A stretch of 64,000 nucleotides of DNA from G942493375 sp942493375 (GTDB lineage: Bacteria > Armatimonadota > UBA5829). Location: positions 7,378,001 to 7,442,000 of the forward strand of contig OW818698.1 of NCBI GenBank assembly GCA_942493375.1, written 5' to 3'. A program made the position numbers and the translations under genes. Of this stretch, positions 44,804 to 52,985 are shown piece after piece (positions within the stretch are counted from its first letter, which is position 1; every line of letters starts with the position of its first letter). Below the pieces are notes generated by a model that had not been told where the DNA came from, did not search any database, and saw only the letters and a program-made list of their open reading frames with translations.

Positions 44804-45589
44804 GTGGCTACCATTCGCTTCAAAATAGAATGTGCAATTGGAAACGTAACATTAGGTGCGTTTATCAATTCACTGCGATACTGGCAGAGTATACTCGCAG
44901 ATGTTGATACTGCAGTCTCCGGTATCGCAAACGGTTCCATAGACTGGGTGGTTACTGATCTAGGCACAGGCAGTTTGTGTGCTACTATGGAGGCTCGCAA
45001 TAAACTGGAAGGCAGGGATTATGCCCCTGAAGTTGCTCATCTATCTGTTAGTGGAATTGGACTGATTGAGCGTGAAGGTACTATTCCACCTTTCATGTCT
45101 GAAAAGTGCCTGGGAGAAGTCAAAAAACTGCTGAAGACGATTGGCAGCAATGGAGTTGCCGGATTTCAGATTGCTTACCAATCTGAAAAAGAAGATATTA
45201 CTGCCCGTGCATCGGCAAATATTGATTTACTGCTCCCCCCTCGATACACCACCATTGGCTCAATTGTAGGTCGTATAGAAACAATATCCATTCACAACAC
45301 AGCAAAGTTTGTTGTATATCACGATTATACTAATAAAGCTGTCACATGTAGTTTTCCCGAAGACTGGATGGATAGAGTAAAGGATGCACTCGGAAAAAGA
45401 GTCGATGTGGCGGGTAAGGTTCACTGGAATGCCAAAGATGAACCAGTCCGCGTTGAAGGTGAAGACCTGCGTATTTTAAAACTTAAGACGGAACTTCCAT
45501 CTATCCTAACTCTTGCAGGGAGCGAACCAGAGATTACGGGAGAGTTCACTACAGAGGAATACATCCGGAGAATGCGAGCTAATGCTTGA
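44804..45589 (+). CDS. Uncharacterized protein paired with a PIN-domain gene (antitoxin-like position)
   Basis: 261 residues from GTG at 44804, after AGGTGAGATAAA. Not recognised. The N-terminal half has RFKIECAIGNVTLGAFINSL and WVVTDLGTGSLCATMEARN; a helix LGEVKKLLKTIGSNG is in the middle. The C-terminal domain is beta-rich (TIGSIVGRIETISIHNTAKF, KRVDVAGKVHWNAKDEPVRV). It ends with ITGEFTTEEYIRRMRANA, a helix much like the toxin-binding tail of small antitoxins. The following PIN gene begins inside its last codons (overlap of 8 bases), so the pair is coupled. At 261 residues it is far longer than VapB-type antitoxins. Confidence 0.7.
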   Translation: MATIRFKIECAIGNVTLGAFINSLRYWQSILADVDTAVSGIANGSIDWVVTDLGTGSLCATMEARNKLEGRDYAPEVAHLSVSGIGLIEREGTIPPFMSEKCLGEVKKLLKTIGSNGVAGFQIAYQSEKEDITARASANIDLLLPPRYTTIGSIVGRIETISIHNTAKFVVYHDYTNKAVTCSFPEDWMDRVKDALGKRVDVAGKVHWNAKDEPVRVEGEDLRILKLKTELPSILTLAGSEPEITGEFTTEEYIRRMRANA

Positions 45590-46043
45590 CCATTACAGCA
45601 AAACCTATCTGGACACTTCAGTTGTGGTGGCTTTCCTTAAAGGTGAAGAAGGTCGTTCACCGGTTGTCTCAGATATACTTAAGGCAGCTGAAAGTGGGTC
45701 GTTTTATGTGTATACATCGACATTAACTATTGCCGAGACACACAAGATACCTGGACAAGCAGCACTACATGGTAAGGAATCTGATAGAGCCCTGGCTTTC
45801 TTTGAATATGATTTCATTAAATTAATTGATGTAAACAGGCGTATAGCAGAAAAAGCTCATGAGCTCTGTCATGATCTTGGTATGACGTGTTGCGATGCTA
45901 TTCACTTAGCATCAGCTTTATCCGCAAAGTGCAGTGTTCTGCTTGCATATGACGGTGACTTATATAAAATACATCACCCAGGCATTTTAATAGAGCAACC
46001 GCGGATCATAAATGGCCAAATTAAAATCCGCGACTTGGAATAA
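45582..46043 (+). CDS. PIN-domain protein (toxin-like ribonuclease)
   Basis: 153 residues. ATG at 45582 overlaps the upstream stop; GGAG lies 11 bases before. The frame is open further upstream but lies inside the neighbour. PIN acidic residues: Asp11 (YLDTSVVVA), Glu52 (IAETHKI), Asp105 (CCDAIHLASAL) and Asp124/Asp126 (AYDGDLYKI). All required ligands are present, so a catalytically competent nuclease is expected. The arrangement resembles a toxin-antitoxin pair, with the unusual 261-residue partner in front. Confidence 0.85.
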   Translation: MLDHYSKTYLDTSVVVAFLKGEEGRSPVVSDILKAAESGSFYVYTSTLTIAETHKIPGQAALHGKESDRALAFFEYDFIKLIDVNRRIAEKAHELCHDLGMTCCDAIHLASALSAKCSVLLAYDGDLYKIHHPGILIEQPRIINGQIKIRDLE

Positions 46044-46089
46044 ATTATACTAAACCATTGTTGCCTCAATATTAATCGTAAGATGGATT

Positions 46090-46695
46090 TTATAACCACG
46101 CTACCGAGCCATCAGCCACATCATAAACAGCACCGATAATAGTGATCAACTTTTTGTCTACGGCATCACGTATTACTGCGCTGTCCCTGATTATGCAGAG
46201 GATGCTGTTCAGGACGTTGAGTTTAACCACTTGCGTTATGCGGTCGTCTCCGGTTAGTTGCTTATCTTCCTGAGCGGCTGTTTTTACTGAGGGCTGGACT
46301 CTGGTGATGATTTCGCCGATACAACCGCTCATGTATTCTCCTGCCAATGCAGCTTTAATTGCACCGCAGCGTGTGTGTCCGAGGATGACTATAGCTGAGG
46401 CCTGTTGGGAGACGACTGCATACTCGATTGAGCCTATGACCACTGGATCGGTGATATTTCCGGCATTCCTGATGACATATAGATCTCCGATGCCGAGGTC
46501 GAAGATGATCTCGGGGGAAATGCGCGAGTCTGAACAGGTGAGAATAATAGCCCTGGGACTCCTGCTGTCGGCAGTTTCTATCACACGCTGAACATCTGAA
46601 TGCTTGCGTGTAGACTTGCCATGCAAAAACCTGGAATTGCCTTCCTTGAGATCCCGTATAACTTCATTAGCAGACGAATGCCTTTCAGTATTCAT
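46090..46695 (-). CDS. Beta-class carbonic anhydrase
   Basis: 201 residues, cytoplasmic. The zinc and catalytic residues are all visible: Cys54, Asp56 and Arg58 in LTCSDSRISPE; His107 and Cys110 in ILGHTRCGAIKAAL. RNAGNI completes the family signature. It hydrates CO2 to bicarbonate as a dimer/tetramer. AAGGAG stands 7 bases upstream of the ATG. It converges on the PIN gene with a 46-base gap. Promoter-like TTGACT/AATAAT with 17-base spacing lies upstream on the minus strand (about 46732-46760). Confidence 0.95.
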   Translation of the reverse strand: MNTERHSSANEVIRDLKEGNSRFLHGKSTRKHSDVQRVIETADSRSPRAIILTCSDSRISPEIIFDLGIGDLYVIRNAGNITDPVVIGSIEYAVVSQQASAIVILGHTRCGAIKAALAGEYMSGCIGEIITRVQPSVKTAAQEDKQLTGDDRITQVVKLNVLNSILCIIRDSAVIRDAVDKKLITIIGAVYDVADGSVAWL

Positions 46696-46813
46696 GTGAG
46701 TCTCCTTATTAGCCTCCGGCTATGTCCGTATTATTCACGATATATTTCTTGAAGTCAAGCGAATAAGTGTGTTTCAGAGAATTTCAGATATCCGGTAGAG
46801 CCTGTTGGATTAG

Positions 46814-46843
46814 TTGACACAAATGCGCAGTGTAACGTATAAC
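46814..46843 (+). promoter_or_regulatory. Promoter of the VIT-domain operon
   Basis: -35 TTGACA (46814-46819), 18-base spacer, -10 TATAAC (46838-46843), 48 bases upstream of the chosen start at 46891. Confidence 0.6.
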
Positions 46844-46890
46844 AAGTATTCCACTCCTTTATTCTGGATTAATTGTATGAGGTTATGGTG

Positions 46891-48012
46891 ATGCTTCGTA
46901 AGCTCTTTACATTATGCGTGATTACTATAATCTTCATAACAACGCTATCCACAGATACTTCAGCATTCCTCTTTAAGCATACAGGCAGTAGATACACTAC
47001 TCTGCACTTGAAAGAATTGGTGACGGATACCACTATTGACCACTATTTTGCGTCAACATACATGCGGATGTGTTTTCATAACAGCAACGGCAGACAAGTT
47101 AAAACGTACTTCTTTTTCAACTTGCCTGAAAATGCAATAATTACACAGTTCTCATACTGGTATGGAGGTAATAAAGTAATCGCCCGGGTAGTGGAAAAGA
47201 AACGGGCGGCGGATATATATCGTGCAAATGTTCTTAATACACATAATCCTGTTCTCGTTGAAAAGATCGAAGCAAGCACATTCCGTGTGCGCATATTTCC
47301 AGTCCTGCCAAGTATTGATCTCAAGTTTGAGTTGAAGTATGCTGAAACGCTCAAATCAGATAGAAACGGGATCATATACAGGTTACCACTATTTGTTTCC
47401 GGATTGGATAAGAACCTGATTGATAACTTGAACGTAAAAATACGAGTAAAGGCTGATATGAATATTCAAAGCGTAGCAACCAACTATGGTCTTCTGATTG
47501 ATAACGCCTCCGATGTTACGCGCATTGCATTCAAAGGTGAAAAATACCATCCGAAAAGGGACATGATTATCAGGCAGATAACAAGAAATGCCTCGGTGCG
47601 GGTTGCACTGCGCTCTGGTCTTTCAAACACAAAGAACGGTTACTTTACTCTGTCTCTGGCTACCAATAAACGAATAAGTGATCCGGAAATAAAGATACTC
47701 GGGATTAAGACTTATGATATTTGCCATACTGTGGAATATGGCTTCGGAAAACAACAGGTATTGTATGTGTTCGGTCGATACAATAACGGGGGCAAGGCTA
47801 CAGTTTTATTGCAGAACAGACGATTCAAATATGCAGAGAATGTGCTGTTAAAGTCGACATGTGATTCGGAGAACTTAGCAGGAAGACTTTGGGCTGCTCA
47901 ACGTATGGAACAACTAAGCGTATCAAGTTCGAATCGGTCTGCAATTCTTAAATTGGGTTTAAGATATAATATCCCGTGTAGATATACATCCTTGTTAGGT
48001 ATGCAAAAATGA
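46891..48012 (+). CDS. Exported VIT-domain protein
   Basis: 373 residues from ATG at 46891 (GAGG 9 bases upstream). A Sec signal (LFTLCVITIIFITTLSTDTSA) is followed by a vault-protein inter-alpha-trypsin (VIT) domain: HYFASTYMRMCFHNSNG, TYFFFNLPENAIITQFSYW, ARVVEKKRAADIYRAN, VEKIEASTFRVRIFPVLPS, and a YAETL strand. The usual von Willebrand A domain that follows VIT in most proteins is absent. The C-terminal half (SVRVALRSGLSNTKNGYFTL, QQVLYVFGRYNNGG) is beta-rich and ends in a helical region. Its stop overlaps the start of the next gene by 4 bases (ATGA), so both are made together. Role unknown; likely protein-protein contacts at the cell envelope. Confidence 0.75.
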   Translation: MLRKLFTLCVITIIFITTLSTDTSAFLFKHTGSRYTTLHLKELVTDTTIDHYFASTYMRMCFHNSNGRQVKTYFFFNLPENAIITQFSYWYGGNKVIARVVEKKRAADIYRANVLNTHNPVLVEKIEASTFRVRIFPVLPSIDLKFELKYAETLKSDRNGIIYRLPLFVSGLDKNLIDNLNVKIRVKADMNIQSVATNYGLLIDNASDVTRIAFKGEKYHPKRDMIIRQITRNASVRVALRSGLSNTKNGYFTLSLATNKRISDPEIKILGIKTYDICHTVEYGFGKQQVLYVFGRYNNGGKATVLLQNRRFKYAENVLLKSTCDSENLAGRLWAAQRMEQLSVSSSNRSAILKLGLRYNIPCRYTSLLGMQK

Positions 48013-50342
48013 CCAGTAAAAAACTAATGATTGCAGTTCTCACTGTTCTACTTGTGTTCATCCCAATCAGTTGTTCGGCCGGAGCATGGTCGCCAGTATG
48101 GGAAAAAACATACGATCAGAACCGCTTTTCCATATTCTCCAGGGATTATTTTTCCAGGTTCAGCAGAGATCCAAGTGCAAAGCCACTGAAGAATGAGGTT
48201 CAGATCGACCATACTTGGAAGATTATAAAGCCTGCGATTAGCGATCCTGTTGTCCAACAGGTGGTGAATGATTTTGCAGTCTTCATGGATACACGGATGA
48301 ACACAAAACTCATTCAGTCCAGGGATATGAAGGCTGGGAAGCGTATATTATTCATTCTCAAGAGTATGAAATCATCCACACCGGGCAGTTTTAGCATTAA
48401 AGTCACTAGACAGACAATAACTCTGAGTGGAGTGGATTCCGATGGACTGCGGGATGCTGTTGTTAAGCTGGTGGATATGATAGGTATGAAACAGGCCCCG
48501 ATATTACCGGTTGGAGAAAGCACTTATAAACCAAGATTACAGACGAGGCTTGGTGAGAAGCCGCTGCATGGGTCTTATCGCGATGTGGCGTTTATGGGTA
48601 ACAATGCAGCGGTTATGGGGTATGTCAGCCTTTACTCAGTATCCACTTCTGATGCAATACCAGAATTGATTCCTCTCAGAAACGCCAGCGTTCTTCAGGA
48701 GTTAAAACAGGAAGTTGCAGAGGCGCGGACATATGGGTTGAGGACTTATATTCACGTTAACACTCCTGTCTTCACAAAAGAAGCACCGGTGTTTATTGCT
48801 CATCCGGAAATTCGAGGGGCTGAAGTATATTTTGGAAAACCTGGGGAATACACGCTGTGCAGTGAACATCCGCTTGTGAGACGATATCTAGCAGAGAGCG
48901 TTGAAGGCTTTCTAAGAGCTACAAAAGCTGACGGGATTATGATAATTATTGGTGGAGAGGAATTCTACCACTGTTTTATGCGGCCGACTGGGGTAGCAAA
49001 AGGCCATACTAACTGCGCTCGTTGTGAACCTCTGGGAGCTGAGAAGGTAGTCGCTGACTTGGTTAATACAATGGGAGAAGCCGCTAGAAGAGCTAATCCA
49101 CGTGCAGAAGTCGTGGCGTGGCCTTATTCCGCATCGTCTTTCTGGTCAAGTGATGATATGCAGGCAGGTATGATTAAGCTTATGAAACCCGGCACAGCTC
49201 TGCTCACAGAGATCGAGAAGGATGAAGTCATCGAAAAGCCCGGGGGCGTTAGTAAGCTGCTTTGGGATTACAGCATAGATCTGACTGGTGTAGGCAAAAG
49301 GGCAGCAAGACAAACAGAAGCATGCAAACTGGCAGGAATACCGATTTATCTGAAGAGTGATCATGAGCATGCCTACGAAGCTCCTCGTCTGCCGAATATC
49401 CCGTGCATGGACCGCTGGCTGGATCGTGCTGACAGTCTGGCATCGAGTGGAGCAGACGGCGCATGGGTCTTTCCATACTTCTATCGTCCGTTTTATGCTA
49501 CCAGCAGCGGAGAGATCGGGAAATCTGTTTGGTGGCAGGAAGAGAAAGTAGTTCTGCCAAAAGGCAACCATGTGAGAGTTCCCATCGACAAAGAGAAGAT
49601 TTTGCAGGAATACGCATATCGAATAGCAGGACCGAAGGCAGGTCCGCATCTGAGAAAGGCATGGCACTATGCATCTAAGGCAATTGATTTCTCACCGGAA
49701 ATTGCACCGAACTATTTTATGGGCACATACTCAATAGGGCCCGATCACCCGATGTGCGCTGATCCTGATGCGGTGCTGTCTGATGTTTTCTATCTGAATG
49801 GAGTAGGGGCATACGATCCTAAAAGCAACATTAAAGGCATTCCGGTATTTGACAAGAACCCCACTAAACCCGGATCCGAGTTTGGCAGATACTACCGTTC
49901 AATGGAAGCATGCCTCAAGAAGGCAGTCGATGAAATGCACATTGCAAGTCCATTAGTTCCAGCTCGTTGCCGGCTGACATTCGAAGCAGAGGATGCAGTG
50001 ATACGCTATTTTTATCACACAGAGCGGACGCAGGCCAACTTCTATGAGTCCTGCGCCATCCGAGACAAGCTGCTTTTACTTATAAAGAAAGAGAATAGAA
50101 CCGAGAGCGAACTATCAGTAGCAAGAAAACTCTATGAACGCTGGAAAATTGTTCTACTAGATGAACTGGAAAATGCTGAAGCAGCTATACATATAGAGGA
50201 AATAGACAACCGCCTGGACCAGAATACCCCCATTTTTCCAGCAGGAGTCGCTGCCAACAAGGCTAAACAAGAGATGCTAAGGCATGAAATCAATGTCTTT
50301 CTGCCATCTCTTGCAGTAAAGTTAGGAATTGTATCTAAATAA
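48009..50342 (+). CDS. Secreted GH67/DUF4838-like putative glycoside hydrolase
   Basis: 777 residues, overlapping the VIT gene by 4 bases. Sec signal (LMIAVLTVLLVFIPISCSA), possibly a lipoprotein through the CSAG cysteine, although the lipobox is weak. The N-terminal domain resembles that of GH20/GH67 enzymes (SFSIKVTRQTITLSGVD, DGLRDAVVKLVDMIGM). The barrel begins about 170: TYGLRTYIHVNTPVF, ADGIMIIIGGEEFYHCF, with the cluster GHTNCARCEPLGAEKVVADL. AEVVAWPYSASSFW, GIPIYLKSDHEHAYEAP and DGAWVFPYF follow. A helical C-terminus (CRLTFEAEDAVIRYFYHTER) resembles family-84/67-type helical bundles. Candidate catalytic acids sit at GGEE and DHEH. The substrate is unknown. Confidence 0.7.
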   Translation: MTSKKLMIAVLTVLLVFIPISCSAGAWSPVWEKTYDQNRFSIFSRDYFSRFSRDPSAKPLKNEVQIDHTWKIIKPAISDPVVQQVVNDFAVFMDTRMNTKLIQSRDMKAGKRILFILKSMKSSTPGSFSIKVTRQTITLSGVDSDGLRDAVVKLVDMIGMKQAPILPVGESTYKPRLQTRLGEKPLHGSYRDVAFMGNNAAVMGYVSLYSVSTSDAIPELIPLRNASVLQELKQEVAEARTYGLRTYIHVNTPVFTKEAPVFIAHPEIRGAEVYFGKPGEYTLCSEHPLVRRYLAESVEGFLRATKADGIMIIIGGEEFYHCFMRPTGVAKGHTNCARCEPLGAEKVVADLVNTMGEAARRANPRAEVVAWPYSASSFWSSDDMQAGMIKLMKPGTALLTEIEKDEVIEKPGGVSKLLWDYSIDLTGVGKRAARQTEACKLAGIPIYLKSDHEHAYEAPRLPNIPCMDRWLDRADSLASSGADGAWVFPYFYRPFYATSSGEIGKSVWWQEEKVVLPKGNHVRVPIDKEKILQEYAYRIAGPKAGPHLRKAWHYASKAIDFSPEIAPNYFMGTYSIGPDHPMCADPDAVLSDVFYLNGVGAYDPKSNIKGIPVFDKNPTKPGSEFGRYYRSMEACLKKAVDEMHIASPLVPARCRLTFEAEDAVIRYFYHTERTQANFYESCAIRDKLLLLIKKENRTESELSVARKLYERWKIVLLDELENAEAAIHIEEIDNRLDQNTPIFPAGVAANKAKQEMLRHEINVFLPSLAVKLGIVSK

Positions 50343-50349
50343 TGCACTA

Positions 50350-50378
50350 TTGACAATACCCTCGCTTCCAATTATACT
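50350..50378 (+). promoter_or_regulatory. Near-consensus promoter of the SSS symporter operon
   Basis: -35 TTGACA (50350-50355), exactly 17 bases, -10 TATACT (50373-50378). The expected start of transcription is about 50385. The -10 box shares bases with the operator palindrome. Confidence 0.75.
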
Positions 50379-50391
50379 AACGCGTGTTAGT
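50376..50391. promoter_or_regulatory. LacI-family operator overlapping the symporter promoter
   Basis: ACTAACGCGTGTTAGT has arms ACTAAC/GTTAGT around GCGT, with the central CG typical of LacI/GalR operators. It covers the end of the -10 element and the expected transcription start, so bound repressor would block initiation. A LacI-family gene lies at the end of this cluster (52986). Confidence 0.6.
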
Positions 50392-50429
50392 GTTGCGTGA
50401 GTTGTTTTCAGGAGGAGTATAGAATTACA

Positions 50430-51986
50430 ATGCATACAGGATTTACAACTCTGGATTATAGTATTCTAATCATTTACCTGTTCTTAACACTAGGAATAGG
50501 TTTCTATTTCACAAGGAAACAGAAGTCCCTGGAAGACTATTTCGTTGCAGCCAGAAATGCTCCCTGGTGGGCTGTTGGTATATCGATTATAGCTACCGAC
50601 CTTTCAGCTATATCCTATCTTGGTGCTCCGGGATATGTATTCGGCAAGGACCTGCAGATGGGGATGGGAATACTGCTTTTTCCATTCATAATGATCCTGG
50701 TTGTATATCTTTTTGTTCCATTTCTTGCCAGGCTAAGATTGTTTACTGTATATGAGTACCTCGGCAAGCGATTCAGTGTATCGGTCAGGTTACTTGCATC
50801 TGCACTATTCCTGCTTATAAGAGGAGGTTGGCTGGCTACAGCGATATATGCTCAGGGACTGGCATTAAGTGTGATTACCGGAATCGACCTGTTTTGGGCA
50901 GTCATACTGATCTCCGGAATGACAGGCATATATACCGTTCTTGGAGGAATGGAAGCTGTTCTGTGGACAGATGTCATGCAGTTTTTTGTTCTCGTAGGCG
51001 GGATAGGGATCATGATTGGAGCTGTGTTAGTATCGTTCCACGGCAACGTAGGTCAGATCTGGCAGATTGCATCTGATGCTGGTCATACTAAAATGTTCAC
51101 TGGTGGATTCAGTTGGACCGAGATCACTGTCTGGGGTTTGATAGGATTTAATGTAATAACAGTCTTGAACTCCTATGGGAGTGACCAGTTAATTGTCCAG
51201 AGATACCTTACAGCCGGTAACAAGAAAGCGATGACCGGAGCCGTTATGTTCAACGGTATCGTAACTCTGCCGGTCACACTTGCGCTTTCACTCCTGGGAG
51301 TAGGCCTGTTTGCATACTATCAGACACACCCGATCCTTGCACAAACTCTAGCGGAGGCTGATAAGGTAGTCCCACACTTTATAACCAATGCTCTAAAACC
51401 CGGTCTCTCCGGGATAGTAGTTGCTGGTATATTTGCAGCGACTATGTCCAGCCTGTCTGCCGGTTTTAATTCTCTCAGCACGGCAACCATTATCGACTTC
51501 TACAAGCGGATAAACCCCGGTGTATCTGATACTGATGCACACAGTGTCAAAGCTGCCAGATGGTGCACATTATTCTGGGCCATTTTTGGGACTATTGCTG
51601 CTTTGAATGTCGAGCATTTGGGAAAGATCACTGAGATAATGGGCAAAATCAACGGTTTTATCGCCGGGCCACTTATTGCAATATTCCTTTTAGGTGTTCT
51701 GACAAAGCGGACAAACACCGTTGGAGTCCTGTCGGGCGCTATAATTGGAACAATAATTACAGCTGTCACCGCAAAATATCACATGTCCTGGATATGGTAT
51801 GCACCAGTTGGCTGTGGGGCTACTATGCTTCTGGGGTATCTGATCAGCTTCCTGGGCAAGGCTCCTGCGGCGGATGACATTAATGGACTGACACTGGCAA
51901 CTTACAAGTCCAAGGATGAATCTGACGCTCTGGAAGCTAAAAATGCAACCGAACGTCTTGTTCCTGTTGACGAACCTGAGGCTTAA
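50430..51986 (+). CDS. SSS-family sodium:solute symporter
   Basis: 518 residues from ATG at 50430, with GGAGGAG 12 bases upstream; GTG at 50397 is a less likely alternative. About 13-14 transmembrane helices. The signature is intact: SLEDYFVAARNAPWWAVGISIIATDLSAISYLG near the start, TIYTVLGGMEAVLWTD, GSDQLIVQRYLTAGNKK, and IFAATMSSLSAGFNSLSTATIIDFY, which carries the Na2-site Ser/Ala residues. It ends in a short charged C-terminus. It imports a sugar, sugar acid or similar nutrient with sodium; the gene context suggests a carbohydrate. The downstream HEAT gene is only 12 bases away, in the same operon. Confidence 0.9.
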   Translation: MHTGFTTLDYSILIIYLFLTLGIGFYFTRKQKSLEDYFVAARNAPWWAVGISIIATDLSAISYLGAPGYVFGKDLQMGMGILLFPFIMILVVYLFVPFLARLRLFTVYEYLGKRFSVSVRLLASALFLLIRGGWLATAIYAQGLALSVITGIDLFWAVILISGMTGIYTVLGGMEAVLWTDVMQFFVLVGGIGIMIGAVLVSFHGNVGQIWQIASDAGHTKMFTGGFSWTEITVWGLIGFNVITVLNSYGSDQLIVQRYLTAGNKKAMTGAVMFNGIVTLPVTLALSLLGVGLFAYYQTHPILAQTLAEADKVVPHFITNALKPGLSGIVVAGIFAATMSSLSAGFNSLSTATIIDFYKRINPGVSDTDAHSVKAARWCTLFWAIFGTIAALNVEHLGKITEIMGKINGFIAGPLIAIFLLGVLTKRTNTVGVLSGAIIGTIITAVTAKYHMSWIWYAPVGCGATMLLGYLISFLGKAPAADDINGLTLATYKSKDESDALEAKNATERLVPVDEPEA

Positions 51987-51998
51987 GGAGATATCATT

Positions 51999-52886
51999 AT
52001 GCGACCATATTTGTTGTTACTGACAGCGTTTCTTATACTTTCTACTTCAGTATTTGCTGATACCGTTAATCCGGCCACTAAGCTGCGCAATCAGTGTATC
52101 AGCAACTTGTATGCAGCTCTCGATAAAGGCAATGATTGGGAGAGAGTTCATGCTGCGGAAGCGTTGATAAGGGTAGGCGAGGCTAAATCTGTTATAGCCA
52201 GATTTGCTCCTCAGGCAGATAAAGCAGGCCCAAAATACAGAATTGGAGTCTGGAGAGTGCTGGCTCAGGCATACCGGAATGATCTTGGAAAGCAGTCTAA
52301 ATATTTGAAACGTATCATATCTGCTTTCAACAATACAAACGGACCTGACCGGCTGCATGCTGTGGAGACACTGGGAAAACTGGGCTACTCGGCACAAACG
52401 AAGTATATAATCAAGGCTGCCAATGACAATTCCAGCCCGCTGAGAGTAAATTCGCTCTGGGTGTTGGCTAATTCAGGCAGAGCGAAATACATTCAGATGC
52501 TCGCAGATTGTCTGGAATCTCCGGATGCAACTGTAAGGTCTGAAGCTGCATATGCGCTTAGGTTCCTGCCAAAGGTTAACGCTGACGTCCTTGAAAGCTT
52601 GAAGTCAGCAGCAGATCGGGAGAACATCAGCACCGGGGTGGGTGTCTATATAGTAAGTGCATTTTGTGTGCAGGCATCCAGGCAAGGGAAAGGCTCAGAA
52701 GCCAAAACAGCAATAAAGACCTACGCCACCGGCAACAATGATGAGAAATACGAACTCTGTGCATGCCTTGCGTCTATCGGCAATAAGAGCGATATACCTT
52801 TATTAAAGCGCTTATTGAGAGACAAAAGCCTGGACGTAAGAACCAGCGCAGCAAATGCTATACTGAGTATAACTAGTAGAAAATAA
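51999..52886 (+). CDS. Exported HEAT-repeat protein
   Basis: 295 residues; AAGGAG precedes the ATG. The signal peptide is YLLLLTAFLILSTSVFA. The rest is a solenoid of short helices: WERVHAAEALIRVGEAKSV, DRLHAVETLGKLGYS, LRVNSLWVLANSGRAKYI, ATVRSEAAYALRFLP, LDVRTSAANAILSI, about seven HEAT units. No enzyme motif. HEAT solenoids act as protein scaffolds; exported versions next to nutrient transporters are common in this kind of organism. It is cotranscribed with the symporter. Confidence 0.8.
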   Translation: MRPYLLLLTAFLILSTSVFADTVNPATKLRNQCISNLYAALDKGNDWERVHAAEALIRVGEAKSVIARFAPQADKAGPKYRIGVWRVLAQAYRNDLGKQSKYLKRIISAFNNTNGPDRLHAVETLGKLGYSAQTKYIIKAANDNSSPLRVNSLWVLANSGRAKYIQMLADCLESPDATVRSEAAYALRFLPKVNADVLESLKSAADRENISTGVGVYIVSAFCVQASRQGKGSEAKTAIKTYATGNNDEKYELCACLASIGNKSDIPLLKRLLRDKSLDVRTSAANAILSITSRK

Positions 52887-52892
52887 TGTGAT

Positions 52893-52967
52893 TGTCATCC
52901 TGAGGAACGAAGGATCTGCTTTTTGTGGATTCGTCTAAAAGCAGATTCTTCGTTCCTCAGGATGACA
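52893..52967. repeat. 75-bp near-perfect palindrome (TCATCCTGAGGAACGAAGGA type)
   Basis: The left arm 52893-52924 and right arm 52937-52967 pair over about 31 bases with one mismatch, separated by a 12-base loop. The sequence TGTCATCCTGAGG...AACGAAGGATCTGC belongs to a dispersed palindromic style known from many bacterial genomes. It separates the HEAT gene from the LacI-type gene and will act as a strong hairpin in RNA, and may terminate the operon. Confidence 0.75.
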
Positions 52968-52985
52968 GGGTAGTAATTGTTAAAT

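Noticed and set aside
46725..46765. Third copy of the ~80-bp repeat upstream of carbonic anhydrase (TGAATAATACGGAC)
   Set aside because: Only the ~14 bases around the AATAAT box match; a promoter (TTGACT-17-AATAAT) explains them.
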